Below are positions 7,907-17,020 of a DNA stretch of 64,000 bases, piece by piece (the stretch's first letter is position 1; each line of letters begins with the position of its first letter). Made by a program: the position numbers and the translations under genes. The notes below the pieces were generated by a model. It worked only from the letters and a program-made list of their open reading frames with translations, searched no databases and was not told the DNA's origin. The stretch spans positions 310,001 through 374,000 of the forward strand of contig NZ_JAWXVZ010000005.1 in NCBI RefSeq assembly GCF_033843645.1, given 5' to 3'. This DNA comes from Pseudovibrio zosterae. GTDB taxonomy: Bacteria; Pseudomonadota; Alphaproteobacteria; Rhizobiales; Stappiaceae.

Positions 7907-9700
7907 TTACCGCCCCACTGCTTTCTTTGCCATTGTGAAGAACCGAGAAAAACCAAGTTTCTGGTGCATCTCGATGGCCTTGTGGCCCGGAATAGGCGAG
8001 TGGCCATTGTTGGCTTTCACGAAGTCTGCGCGGGCTCCCATGAAGATGCTCTTCATCGGGAAGTCTCTTGGGCAGACAATCGTACACTGATCGCATGCGT
8101 TGCATGAGTATGCCAGCAACGGCTCCATCTCTTTTTTCTCGATGAAGTCGCTGAACAGAGATTTTGGGCAATCGCCAAAATCGTTCATCATCACGCACTC
8201 TTTCATGCAGAGCTTGCATTCACACTGGAGGCAGCGATCCCCTTCGCTCGTGACCTGCTCTTCGGTGAGCCCCAAATCTACCTGAATGAAGTCCCGCTTG
8301 CGTTCTTCGGCCGGACGGGTGTTGTGGTGAATGCGCGGCGTGTCAACGGTACCTTCCGGCAGAGGAACATCAAGGCGGGTCTTATAGGCGCCTTCCTCTT
8401 CAAGGTTCCGATCCGCCTCCAAAGCGCGTTCAGTAAACAAGCGTTCGATGCTGAGGGCAGCTTTGCGGCCAAGTGCCATGGCTTCAACCACAATGGCACC
8501 GCCAGAGGCATCGCCGGCAACGAAAACATCTGGCAGGGATGTGGCAAGGGTATCCTTGTTGACCACATAGCGGCCCCCGCGTCCTTGTTCCAGAGCACCG
8601 TCTGTAATGTCGGCGACAACCTGTCCGGTTGCGAAGATCACTGTATCTACAGCGACCTTTCGGGTTTCATCGCTGTAAGCCGGTGAGAAATTTCCGTCTT
8701 CATCAAAGATGCGCAACACCTTTTGAAGAACCACGCCGACCACCTTGCCATCTTCAACAAGGATTTCCTTCGGCCCCCAACCAGCGTTGAAAGCAACGCG
8801 TTCTTCCAATGCCTCGTCAATTTCAACCTGACTGGCGGGCAGGGCCTCCATTTCCTCCAAAGAACACTGATGAACCTCATCGGCACCAATGCGCCAAGAG
8901 GAGCGGGCGCAGTCCATGGCAACGTCGCCACCGCCAATGACGAGGATCCGCTTGCCAGCGCGCGGGAACGCCCGTGTCTCGGAGATTTCCTTGAGGTACT
9001 CAACGGCCGAATAGACGCCCTCGGCCTCGTGACCTTTGATCGGGATGATGGAGCCCACATGGGCACCATGAGCCAGAATGACCGCGTCATGGTCGCTGCG
9101 CAGTTCAGCAAAGGTGATGTCCTTGCCAACCTCAACGCCAAACTTCACCTCAACGCCCATCATGTCCAGATAGCCATATTCGAAGTCGATCACATCTCGC
9201 GGTAGGCGGTACTCAGGAATGCCCACACGCATCATGCCGCCAAACACCTTGAGTTTCTCGAAGATGGTCACGGCATGGCCTTGACGGCGCAGCTCAACAG
9301 CGGCCTGTGCACCAGCCGGTCCGGCACCAACAACGGCAACCTTTTTGCCCGTTGCTGGAGCTTGAGTGAGGTTCCAGTTCTCTTTCTTGTCCGCTTTTTC
9401 AGCTACAAATCGCTTGATCGCGGCAACGCTGATCGGCTGCGAGAACTCTTCATTGCGACGGCACGCAGCCTCGCAAGGATGCGCGCAAATGCGGCCAAGC
9501 ACCTGCGGCATGAAAATCTTTTGTCTGATGACGTCGACAGCTTGCTGGTATTCGCCCTCGGCGGCCAGTTTCACATACTGTTTCACGTCAGTGTGCATAG
9601 GGCATGCGCTCTGGCAGGCGGGAGCTGCATCACCCATGCAGCCCTCCACGATTTCTTGAGCCGTGTCATAAAGAGGCTGACTGAAGTTGACGTGTTTCAT
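7907..9700 (-). CDS. GltD/DsrL-like FAD and NAD(P)-dependent iron-sulfur oxidoreductase
   Basis: A 597-residue soluble flavoprotein. An N-terminal iron-sulfur domain carries C21, C29, C33 and C72, C76, C80, as in the small subunit of glutamate synthase. FAD binding is shown by VVGAGPAG at 123-130, and NAD(P) binding by VIGGGDVAMDCA near residue 255. A C-terminal ferredoxin-like domain has CLQCECKLCMKEC and CNACDQCTIVCP. The extra C-terminal clusters separate it from true GltD and recall DsrL of sulfur oxidisers; there is no gltB beside it. It probably passes electrons between NAD(P)H and the HdrB-like partner encoded directly downstream. The start at 9700 has AAGGGA 9 bp upstream. The assignment to sulfur metabolism is inference from the rhodanese neighbour. 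Confidence 0.85.
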   Translation of the reverse strand: MKHVNFSQPLYDTAQEIVEGCMGDAAPACQSACPMHTDVKQYVKLAAEGEYQQAVDVIRQKIFMPQVLGRICAHPCEAACRRNEEFSQPISVAAIKRFVAEKADKKENWNLTQAPATGKKVAVVGAGPAGAQAAVELRRQGHAVTIFEKLKVFGGMMRVGIPEYRLPRDVIDFEYGYLDMMGVEVKFGVEVGKDITFAELRSDHDAVILAHGAHVGSIIPIKGHEAEGVYSAVEYLKEISETRAFPRAGKRILVIGGGDVAMDCARSSWRIGADEVHQCSLEEMEALPASQVEIDEALEERVAFNAGWGPKEILVEDGKVVGVVLQKVLRIFDEDGNFSPAYSDETRKVAVDTVIFATGQVVADITDGALEQGRGGRYVVNKDTLATSLPDVFVAGDASGGAIVVEAMALGRKAALSIERLFTERALEADRNLEEEGAYKTRLDVPLPEGTVDTPRIHHNTRPAEERKRDFIQVDLGLTEEQVTSEGDRCLQCECKLCMKECVMMNDFGDCPKSLFSDFIEKKEMEPLLAYSCNACDQCTIVCPRDFPMKSIFMGARADFVKANNGHSPIPGHKAIEMHQKLGFSRFFTMAKKAVGR

Positions 9701-9729
9701 TTCTACCGTTCCCTTGAATGAGGAGGAAA

Positions 9730-9754
9730 GGGCATCTCTTCGTTAGAGATGCCC
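9730..9754 (-). other. Strong intercistronic hairpin
   Basis: GGGCATCTCT (9730-9739) and AGAGATGCCC (9745-9754) form a perfect 10-bp stem between the rhodanese gene and the flavoprotein gene. On the minus strand only CCCTTTCC follows, so it is a weak terminator or an mRNA stability element, not a full stop. Confidence 0.6.
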
Positions 9755-9766
9755 CTGTTCTTGGGA

Positions 9767-10756
9767 TCAGCTCTTCCCGCCATTCATGATTTCTATGCCT
9801 TCGCGGCCTTCCTCATAAAAAGCGTGGCTCCATTCAATCCAGGATCCGTCGTAGTTGTAGACGTCTGCTGCTCCCAGCACTTCTTCCAGAACCATTGTCG
9901 TGTGGGCAGACCGAACACCAGACTGACAGTAGGAAATGACCTTCTTGCCCTTGATGAGATCACCGTAAAGAGCTTTCAACTCGGCAGCGGTCTTCAAGGT
10001 ACTGTCTTCGTTGACGGCTTTGGTCCAGTTGATGTGGACAGCGCCCGGAATGGCGCCTGGGCCATATGCACCGGACTTGACGCTTGTGCCATCAAACTCG
10101 TCGGTACCGCGGGTATCGATGATGACCCAGTCATCATCTGTAATCGCATTCCGTACCATTTCGATGGTGGCAAGCTTGGTTTCATTCTTGTTTGGGGCCA
10201 CGTAGTCCGTCGCCTCAACTGTTGGATTTGCATTGCCGACAGGAAGCTCTGCGCCAAGCCATGCGTTTAGGCCGCCGTCAAGGTACTTTACGTTTTCATG
10301 GCCAAGCAGGCCGAGCTGCCAGTAGAGGCGGGCGGCGTCATGATGCTTGTTGGCTGCATATACTACAATCGGGCTGTCTGGAGTGGCGCCAATTCGGCTC
10401 AGCAGGTCTTCCATTTCGTCTGCTGTATTGCGCATTCCGCCGTAGTCATAGGCGCTCTTTTGCGCAGAGTAATCGCCCCGCCAGAATGTAAAGGATCCAC
10501 TGATCGGGGTATCGCCCTTTGCAGGGTTCAACGCGCCAATGACGATCAGCTTGTCGTCTTCCTTCATCATCTTTGCGAGTTGAAGTGGTGTCGTAAATGC
10601 TGCTGGATTTGCGTAGTCTTCAATCTTTTGCGCTTGTTCTGTTGAATCAACGTCTACAACAGTTGCCCCGAAGATGTAGCGGTAAGCTGGATAGCCCGCG
10701 ACTACGACCAGTGCAACGACCCCCAATGCCAGTTTGCTTGTAGTGGATTTGAACAT
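9767..10756 (-). CDS. Membrane-anchored periplasmic rhodanese (thiosulfate sulfurtransferase)
   Basis: 329 residues from ATG 10756, which has AAGGCGAG 7 bp upstream; an extra 21-codon extension is open but unlikely. Residues 9-32 form one hydrophobic anchor or uncleaved signal, placing the protein in the periplasm. Two rhodanese domains follow. The N-terminal one lacks a catalytic cysteine. The C-terminal one has IDTRGTDEFDG and the active-site loop YCQSGVRS with Cys near 277. The CQSGVR loop fits a thiosulfate sulfurtransferase more than a mercaptopyruvate one. It heads the cluster with the flavoprotein and the CCG protein, suggesting delivery or oxidation of sulfane sulfur. A palindrome upstream may be a regulator site. 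Confidence 0.87.
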   Translation of the reverse strand: MFKSTTSKLALGVVALVVVAGYPAYRYIFGATVVDVDSTEQAQKIEDYANPAAFTTPLQLAKMMKEDDKLIVIGALNPAKGDTPISGSFTFWRGDYSAQKSAYDYGGMRNTADEMEDLLSRIGATPDSPIVVYAANKHHDAARLYWQLGLLGHENVKYLDGGLNAWLGAELPVGNANPTVEATDYVAPNKNETKLATIEMVRNAITDDDWVIIDTRGTDEFDGTSVKSGAYGPGAIPGAVHINWTKAVNEDSTLKTAAELKALYGDLIKGKKVISYCQSGVRSAHTTMVLEEVLGAADVYNYDGSWIEWSHAFYEEGREGIEIMNGGKS

Positions 10757-11611
10757 GATGATCTCGCCTTTTTTTGATGGGGCCTGCTCCAAATCCAGAA
10801 AACCCCAAAACTCCCTCACTAACAGGCTTTACCAAGAGACCCAGACCAACATGCTGCAATGCGGTTCATGGATAGGCTCTTGGTTCACTCCGTGCCTGGT
10901 GTTAGCTCCTTCTGGATATTGCGATGAGATATATGATATTGGCAATATAAGTAATAGACACTACTATATTGAAATTATTGGCTTTTTTGATTTGTAAAAT
11001 ATAAAAACTACTGATTTGTTTGGCCTCTGTTGATAGCCGTTTCGGTTATTACTTACGAATATTTTCTTTTTGGATGATTTATTTATTACTATTTGAAAAT
11101 GCGAGTGAGTTGCAGTTGTGATGCAGAAGTCGTTTGCCGCAGATAGGGCCTCCTACACCGTTTCTCTGAGTTGAATTCAGGGAAGGGTTTAACGTTTAAT
11201 CCGGCAGGCGATCCTCTGCGGTCTTTGCGGGGCGCACCTAAAGCCAGCATGGATGCATGAGGTTCGGGGAACCGAAGTGCATGGCAAGAAGAGTTTGAGA
11301 CCCACATCACGGATCGAACATCCACTGAAGCGCAAAAACGCCATGCAACTTTCTAGCTCAGAGTGACAGAACTGGCGGGCAACAATAACCGGCCATCTGT
11401 CCTAGGATAGTTCTGATGTGCAGCATTGCCGAGTGTTTTGGATACTGGCTCGAACACTCTAATTTTAACCAATGAACTCCAGCAGCTTGCGGTAGTCTGT
11501 GGGCAGCGGGTACAAGCCATGACTTATACAGATGTGTAATAGGAATATCATGGCGTTATAGGCATCTTCTGGCTATTGTTTGCCCCATCTTTTATCGATT
11601 TGAGTTGTTTG
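10757..11611. other. Long intergenic region between rhodanese and type I secretion genes
   Basis: About 850 bp between divergent genes. The part from 10920 to 11100 is markedly AT-rich. It holds the palindrome at 10936-10948 and an inverted repeat GAGTGTT/AACACTC at 11431-11459 with a 15-nt loop. The open frame at 11089-11325 (minus) shows no protein features or ribosome site. No RNA gene was recognised. Confidence 0.5.
10936..10948. promoter_or_regulatory. Palindromic operator candidate upstream of the rhodanese gene
   Basis: ATATTG-G-CAATAT is a perfect 13-bp palindrome in the AT-rich region about 180 bp before the rhodanese start. Its size suits a dimeric winged-helix regulator such as ArsR-type sulfur sensors. 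No such regulator gene is in the window. Confidence 0.35.
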
Positions 11612-13354
11612 ATGCTTCAATCAGTTTCCCGTAGGTCAAAGCGCTCTCCCATAACAGAGGCTTTCAAGTCCTGCCGCTCTGCATACCTGTCAATCGGGGC
11701 TATCAGTCTGGTCATCAACCTGTTGATGCTGACAGGCCCGATCTTCATGTTGCAGATCTATGACCGGGTGCTGTCCAGTGCCAGCGTCCCCACACTCATC
11801 GTCATCGCAGTGTTCGCAGGTGTGCTCTATGTCTTCTTTGCTTTGCTGGAGGGCATCAGGGCACGAAGCTTGAACCGCGTGTCTCAGGAGATCGATGCGC
11901 AGCTTTCCGCAGCCTCTTATGCTGCCAGCTTGAAGCTTCCTCTGCGGCTCGGTGCGCAAGGCAAGAACGTGGATCCGGTCCGGGATCTTGAAACCATGCG
12001 CCAGTTCTGGGGCGGTCAGGGACCATCGGCAATCTTCGATGTGCCGTGGATGCCAGTTTATCTGGCCATCGTCTTCGCGCTTCACTTCTGGCTTGGAATA
12101 CTTGCCCTTGGAGGCGCCGTGGTCATTCTGGCTTTGGTGATCGCGAATGAGCTTCTCTCACGTGAGCCTAGCCGCGCCCTAAGTATTATGAACGGCCAGC
12201 GTAGCGGCTTTGTAAACGGCACCCGCAGAAATGCGGAGGTGATCCGGGCCATGGGCATGAACCAAACTCTGGTGGAACAATGGCAGCGCTCCAATGAAGA
12301 CTACTATGACGTCCAGTCGAAGGCGGCGGACCGGCAGTCATTCTTTGCAACAGTCATCAAAGCCCTGCGTTTCATCCTTCAATCTGCTGTGCTTGGCGTA
12401 GGGGCTTGGCTGGCCATCAAGCAAGAAGTTTCTCCCGGTGTAATGATTGCAGCCTCGATCATTACATCGCGTGCGCTTGCACCTGTTGAACAGGCAGTTG
12501 CTCATTGGCGCGGGTTTCTGGCCTCTCGTCAAAGTCGTACCCGGCTCGAACAAGCGTTGCAGGCCATGGATGAGGAGGAGCCGCAGACCGAACTGCCACT
12601 CCCCAAGGACAATCTTGCCGTTGAAAATCTTGCCACCGCAGCGCCCGGCGAGAAGGTGCTCACCTTCAAGGGGGCAACGTTCCAGCTGCGCGCAGGGGAT
12701 GGCTTGGGCGTGATCGGCCCGTCTGGCAGCGGAAAGACAAGCATGATACGGGCGCTTATCGGCGTCTGGCCCATCTTGCGCGGATCCGTTCGGTTTGATG
12801 GGGCTGAGCCCACTCAGTGGAGTGAGGAGCGTCTTGGCGCAGCGATCGGCTATCTGCCTCAAGATGTCGAGTTGTTTGATGGCAGCATTGCTGACAATAT
12901 CGCCCGTTTTAGCGCTCAGCGTCAGGATGAGGATGTTCTGCGTGCCGCTCGAATGGCCAATGTTCATGATCTCATCACAAGTCTGCCGGATGGCTACGAC
13001 ACTCAAGTGGGGGATGGGGGAGCCCGTCTTTCTGCGGGGCAAAGACAGCGCATCGGTTTGGCGCGGGCACTCTACGGAGAGCCCTTTCTGGTTGTTTTGG
13101 ATGAGCCCAATTCGAACCTCGATTCAGAGGGTGAAGCCGCGCTTATGGAAGCCATCAAGGCGCTTCGTGAAAAGGGCAGTATCGTGATCGTGGTCGCGCA
13201 TCGACCGAGTGCAATTGCGACGGTGGACTACCTCTTGGTGATCAAAGAAGGTCAGCAAGTGGCGTTTGGACCGAAAGATGAAGTACTACAAAAGGTTGGT
13301 GCGAGCGTAGGAAAGCCAGCACCAGTGGGGGCCGTTGCTCATGACAGAAAATAG
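11612..13354 (+). CDS. Type I secretion system permease/ATPase (PrtD-like)
   Basis: A 580-residue ABC exporter of type I secretion. The N-terminal half is a transmembrane domain with LSIGAISLVINLLMLTGPIFMLQIYDRVL, hallmark of the PrtD group. The ATPase half has Walker A GPSGSGKTS near 368-376, signature LSAGQRQR near 472, Walker B VVLDEP near 491 and VAHRP for the switch His. The start ATG 11612 is chosen; a TTG at 11576 would add 12 residues, and neither has a clear Shine-Dalgarno. Its stop overlaps the start of the adaptor gene by 14 bp. PrtD systems export proteases, lipases or RTX proteins through an outer-membrane TolC; neither a substrate nor a tolC gene is in the window. Confidence 0.9.
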   Translation: MLQSVSRRSKRSPITEAFKSCRSAYLSIGAISLVINLLMLTGPIFMLQIYDRVLSSASVPTLIVIAVFAGVLYVFFALLEGIRARSLNRVSQEIDAQLSAASYAASLKLPLRLGAQGKNVDPVRDLETMRQFWGGQGPSAIFDVPWMPVYLAIVFALHFWLGILALGGAVVILALVIANELLSREPSRALSIMNGQRSGFVNGTRRNAEVIRAMGMNQTLVEQWQRSNEDYYDVQSKAADRQSFFATVIKALRFILQSAVLGVGAWLAIKQEVSPGVMIAASIITSRALAPVEQAVAHWRGFLASRQSRTRLEQALQAMDEEEPQTELPLPKDNLAVENLATAAPGEKVLTFKGATFQLRAGDGLGVIGPSGSGKTSMIRALIGVWPILRGSVRFDGAEPTQWSEERLGAAIGYLPQDVELFDGSIADNIARFSAQRQDEDVLRAARMANVHDLITSLPDGYDTQVGDGGARLSAGQRQRIGLARALYGEPFLVVLDEPNSNLDSEGEAALMEAIKALREKGSIVIVVAHRPSAIATVDYLLVIKEGQQVAFGPKDEVLQKVGASVGKPAPVGAVAHDRK

Positions 13355-14657
13355 GGCTCTTGAAAAAGCACGTGCCTCCCGGCGCAAGCATACTTGGCTC
13401 GGCCTCGCCATGGTCGGTGTTCTTGTTGGTGGGCTTGGCGGCTGGTCAGCCGTTGCAGAAATCAGCGGTGCCGTGATTGCCTCTGGCTCTGTGGTCGTCG
13501 AAGGGCAACCGAGAAAGGTTCAGCATCAGGAAGGCGGCATTGTTGGCAAAATCTATGTGGAAGAGGGCGACCGTGTTGAGGCGGGTGACTTGTTGGTGCG
13601 CCTCGATGACACGGTCGTGCGGGCGAACTTGGAGATTTCCTCCAAGCAACTGGACCAACTCTATGCACGTGAAGCGCGCCTGAATGCCGAGTGGCAGCAG
13701 CTGGATGAAGTCAAGTTCCCACTCCACCTGACAGCGCGGGAACTCACGAGCCCAAACGCAGCGACGGCGGTCAATGGTGAAAGAGCCTTGTTTGAGGCCC
13801 GCGCACGGGCTTTGGAAGGGCGGAAGCGCCAGTTGGTAGAGCAGATCTCTCAGCTTGAAGAGCAGATCAAGGGGCTTGAAGTGCAGCGAGATGCAAAGGC
13901 TGAAAGCATTGCGCTGATCTCAGACCAGCTCGCAGACTTTGAAACGCTCATGGAAAAGCGTTTGGTCAATGCCTCTCAGGTGACCGCGATCAAGCGTGAC
14001 AGAGCTGAGTTGGTTGGTGATCGAGGGGCTTTGATTTCCCAGATTGCCCAAACCAAAGAAGGGATCAGCGAGCGCCGCATTCAAATCCTTCAGTTGGATG
14101 AAAGCTTTCTTGAAAATGTTCTGTCCGAACTGCAGGATACCCGTTCCCAAATTGCCCAGTTGGAAGAACAGAAAACCGCAGCTGAAGACCGGCTGAACCG
14201 CATCGAGATCATCTCTCCAACATCAGGACTGGTTCACCAGTTGGAAGTCAATACCGAGGGCGGCGTTGTTGGGGCAGGTGCTTTGTTGATGCTGATCGTT
14301 CCCGACACGGTAGACCTTGTTGTTGAAACACGGGTGCGTCCAACTGATGTGGATCAGGTCACAATCGGGCAGGAGGCGCGGGTGCGCCTTGCTGCGCTGG
14401 ATCAGCGCGTAACGCCGGAGCTGTTTGCCACGGTCAAGCACGTTGCGCCAGACCTGACACAGGATGAGAAAACCGGCGAGCAGTATTACAAGGTGCGGCT
14501 GGAGATCAGTGAGGACGAGCTCGAGCGGCTCGAGGGTCAAATTCTGGTGCCCGGAATGCCGGTTGAAGGATTCATCAGGACCAGCTCTCGCACGGTTCTA
14601 TCTTATCTGCTGAAGCCGCTTCGTGATCAGATTGCCCACGCACTGCGCGAAAGCTGA
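13341..14657 (+). CDS. Type I secretion periplasmic adaptor, HlyD family (PrtE-like)
   Basis: A 438-residue membrane fusion protein. It has a short cytoplasmic head, one transmembrane helix near 18-40, then a split lipoyl/barrel domain (EGQPRKVQHQEGGIVGKI-type half near 55-85 and the matching SPTSGLVHQL half). Between them lies a long alpha hairpin (about residues 95-290) with heptad-like Leu/Gln/Glu runs such as LVEQISQLEEQIKGLEVQ. It would bridge the ABC protein to an outer-membrane channel. The start ATG 13341 overlaps the ABC gene by 14 bp; a TTG 6 bp earlier is also open. A strong terminator follows directly, so the operon has only these two genes. Confidence 0.9.
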   Translation: MTENRALEKARASRRKHTWLGLAMVGVLVGGLGGWSAVAEISGAVIASGSVVVEGQPRKVQHQEGGIVGKIYVEEGDRVEAGDLLVRLDDTVVRANLEISSKQLDQLYAREARLNAEWQQLDEVKFPLHLTARELTSPNAATAVNGERALFEARARALEGRKRQLVEQISQLEEQIKGLEVQRDAKAESIALISDQLADFETLMEKRLVNASQVTAIKRDRAELVGDRGALISQIAQTKEGISERRIQILQLDESFLENVLSELQDTRSQIAQLEEQKTAAEDRLNRIEIISPTSGLVHQLEVNTEGGVVGAGALLMLIVPDTVDLVVETRVRPTDVDQVTIGQEARVRLAALDQRVTPELFATVKHVAPDLTQDEKTGEQYYKVRLEISEDELERLEGQILVPGMPVEGFIRTSSRTVLSYLLKPLRDQIAHALRES

Positions 14658-14682
14658 TCGGAACAAATGATAGGCATTCATC

Positions 14683-14713
14683 ACGCCGACCTCGAAATGA
14701 GGTCGGCGTTTTT
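14683..14713 (+). terminator. Rho-independent terminator of the type I secretion operon
   Basis: A perfect 11-bp stem ACGCCGACCTC/GAGGTCGGCGT with loop GAAAT is followed by a T-run ending TTTTTG, 25 bp after the adaptor stop codon. Confidence 0.93.
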
Positions 14714-14716
14714 GTT

Positions 14717-15199
14717 TCAGTCGCTGTTCTTTGCATAGACCATGCGAAGGATATGTTGCGGTCCCGCCGCACCTCCATGATAGAGCTCGCCCGTATCCTC
14801 GAAACCGGTGGCTAGGTATAGTCTATAGGCCACTGGGTTTTTGCAGTTCACCGTCAAGACTATGGATCCGTGCTTGGCGTAGTGGGCCTCCAGGTGCTTT
14901 CGAAGGGCTTCCATGGCTTTTTTTGCCAGTCCGCGCCCTTGGTACTCATGGCCGATCAAGAACGCTCTGAAGCCCAGCTCACCTGTCTTCGCGAAGTCGT
15001 AGGTATTGGGGTAGGCGGTGTCGAGGTTGAACATACCGACGATCTTGTCCCCGTCGACAATCACGTGCAGGTGGCTTGTGTCCGGCGCTGCTTCCACGAT
15101 CTCCTGCGTGGTGCCAACAAATTTAAGCTGCTCTTCCGTTACCGAAACAGCAAAAAGCTCATCCAGGTCTGTTTTTTCCAGGTGCCTGACCACAACCAT
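14717..15199 (-). CDS. GNAT family N-acetyltransferase
   Basis: A 160-residue cytoplasmic acetyltransferase. The acetyl-CoA binding motif is visible as IGHEYQGRGLAKKAMEALRKHLE (near residues 95-117, with Q/RGxGxA as QGRGLA). It is preceded by a beta-strand with LGFRAFLIG and followed by VLTVNCKNPVAYRLYLATGFEDTG, a typical C-terminal motif B. The substrate is unknown. It stands alone, convergent with the type I secretion operon. Confidence 0.85.
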   Translation of the reverse strand: MVVVRHLEKTDLDELFAVSVTEEQLKFVGTTQEIVEAAPDTSHLHVIVDGDKIVGMFNLDTAYPNTYDFAKTGELGFRAFLIGHEYQGRGLAKKAMEALRKHLEAHYAKHGSIVLTVNCKNPVAYRLYLATGFEDTGELYHGGAAGPQHILRMVYAKNSD

Positions 15200-15365
15200 T
15201 TCGCGCTCTCCTTAGTGCAAGAGGCTTGTATCTAGCACAACCAAAAGGAGATTGGAACAAATATGGAACATATTTGAAACTTGAAAGATTAGGCAGCGGA
15301 TTTTGCGGCAAAAATGAACCCCAATCCGCCGCTCTCCGTAATGCAGATCAAACCAAGGAGCTTAT

Positions 15366-15821
15366 ATGCCTTCCAAACGGACTGCCTCATGGATGATCGG
15401 ACTGAGTGCGCTAGCGGTATTTGCAACAAGCAGTGCCGTTTATGCCGACCTCTCAGAGTTTCAATGGAAAAACCGCCTGCTATTGGTTTTTGACGATAGT
15501 AAGGACGCGGCTTTGCTGCGCACACAACGCAAGATCTATGATGAAAACCAGGCTGATATGAAGGAGCGGGATCTTCTGTTTTTTGAAGTCGCCAAGGACA
15601 GGGCCCGTGTCATCGGAAAGCCTGCGCCTGAGATGGATGCGGCGAAGTTAAGATCCCTATTGAGTGTGGAAAGCCAAGAAAAGCAGGTCGTATTGATTGG
15701 CAAAGACGGAGGCGTAAAGCACAGGCGCGAGGGGGTAATCGAAGCGCCTGATCTGTTCGCAATCATTGATGCCATGCCGATGCGCCAATCTGAAATGCGT
15801 TCAAACGACGAGATCAAGTGA
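15366..15821 (+). CDS. Secreted DUF4174 domain protein
   Basis: A 151-residue protein with a signal peptide (residues 1-27, ending AVYA). The mature part matches the DUF4174 pattern: RLLLVFDDSKDAALLRTQ at the start, RDLLFFEV in the middle, VVLIGKDGGVKHRREG and the terminal LFAIIDAMPMRQSEM. The fold is expected to resemble thioredoxin but I see no CxxC. Its function is unknown. The start is preceded by AAGGAG 5 bp upstream. It stands alone between the GNAT and glutathione transferase genes. Confidence 0.82.
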   Translation: MPSKRTASWMIGLSALAVFATSSAVYADLSEFQWKNRLLLVFDDSKDAALLRTQRKIYDENQADMKERDLLFFEVAKDRARVIGKPAPEMDAAKLRSLLSVESQEKQVVLIGKDGGVKHRREGVIEAPDLFAIIDAMPMRQSEMRSNDEIK

Positions 15822-15871
15822 ACCAGAGCGTGCCCCAGCATCGCCCCTGTTCCGCTTCCACAAACCGATGC

Positions 15872-16855
15872 TCAGAACCGTGCCACCTGTGAAGGCATCT
15901 GGCTACGGTCGTGAGGCGCTGTAAAATCAATGCCATCAGGCCCTTTGGCAACAATACCGAATGGGTTGATCGTCCTCAGTGACTTGAAGTAGTGCGCCTT
16001 GATATTCTCCATGTGGATCGTTTCAGTTATGCCTTCCCATTGATACAACTCGCGGAGGTAGGCAGAGATGACTGGGTAGTCGCTGATGCGGCGCAAGTTG
16101 GTCTTGAATAGGCAAACATAAACGGCATCAAACCGCAGTAAGGTCGCGAACAAACGCCAATCCGCCTCTGTTATGGTATCACCCGCCAGATAGCGTTGAG
16201 ATGAGAGAATGTCTTCCAGCCTGTCGAGGGATTGAAAAACCTCTGAAACAGCTGTCTCATAAGCCTCTTGAGAGCGTGCAAAACCTGAGCGATAGACGCC
16301 GTTGTTGATGGTCGGGTAGATCCAGGCATTGAGCTCATCAATCTTCTCGCGAAGGTGTTCTGGATAAAAGTCGATGTCGTTACCGGCAACGCCTACAAAT
16401 TCCGAGTTCAACATGCGAATGATCTCTGAAGACTCATTGCTCACAACAACGTTGAGCTTCTTGTCCCAAAGCACTGGAACCGTTACGCGACCTGTGTAGT
16501 CGGAGTCCCCTTTTGTGTAGACTTCATGAAGATAGGTAAAGCCGTTAATCGGGTCTGGATCGGTCCCATTTTTCCCTGAAAACCACCAGCCGTTTTCGCC
16601 CATGTAGGGGTCCACAACAGAGAGCGAAATGGCGTCTTCCAGGCCTTTCAGCTTGCGAAAAATACGTGTCCTGTGGGCCCACGGACAGGCGTCCGCCACG
16701 TAGAGGTGATAACGGCCAACTTCCGGTGCGAACTTGGTGGAGCCATCGGCCTTGATCCAGTCACGGCAGACGGCATCTGCTCGCTTGAACGCGCCGTCTT
16801 CCTTCGCCGCGCCAACTTCGCCGGTGACCCATTTCCCTTCGACAAGCTTGCCCAT
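15872..16855 (-). CDS. Glutathionyl-hydroquinone reductase (ECM4/YqjG family)
   Basis: A 327-residue glutathione transferase of the xi class, which reduces glutathionyl-hydroquinones to hydroquinones and glutathione in the cytoplasm. The thioredoxin-like half has the catalytic Cys57 in DACPWAHR. The family sequences WWFSG-GTDPDPINGFTYLHEVYTKGDSDYTGRVTVPVLWD and SNESSEIIRMLNSEF surround it. The helical C-terminal half carries LAGDTITEADWRLF and TLLRFDAVYV. Length is normal for the family. It is a single gene followed by a short region and the lsr cupin terminator. Confidence 0.92.
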   Translation of the reverse strand: MGKLVEGKWVTGEVGAAKEDGAFKRADAVCRDWIKADGSTKFAPEVGRYHLYVADACPWAHRTRIFRKLKGLEDAISLSVVDPYMGENGWWFSGKNGTDPDPINGFTYLHEVYTKGDSDYTGRVTVPVLWDKKLNVVVSNESSEIIRMLNSEFVGVAGNDIDFYPEHLREKIDELNAWIYPTINNGVYRSGFARSQEAYETAVSEVFQSLDRLEDILSSQRYLAGDTITEADWRLFATLLRFDAVYVCLFKTNLRRISDYPVISAYLRELYQWEGITETIHMENIKAHYFKSLRTINPFGIVAKGPDGIDFTAPHDRSQMPSQVARF

Positions 16856-17020
16856 GACACTCTCCAGTTCGGCATTTCACTCCGGAACAAGTGTAGCTCT
16901 TTTGGGTGGGCAGGGCACCAACAGGTCTGGTTGAATGACTGTTCATGAAATGCGAACGGCTTTGGGGTGAGGGCGTCAATTGAGCACTTGGTTGTTTGAA
17001 GACCAGCCGCAGACAAGAAA

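Noticed and set aside
7047..8090. Long plus-strand frame of 347 codons
   Set aside because: It is antisense to the HdrB-like gene and the flavoprotein end, which show conserved cysteine motifs.
11089..11325. 78-codon minus-strand frame in the rhodanese/T1SS gap
   Set aside because: No ribosome site, no hydrophobic or domain pattern, and unusual residue makeup.
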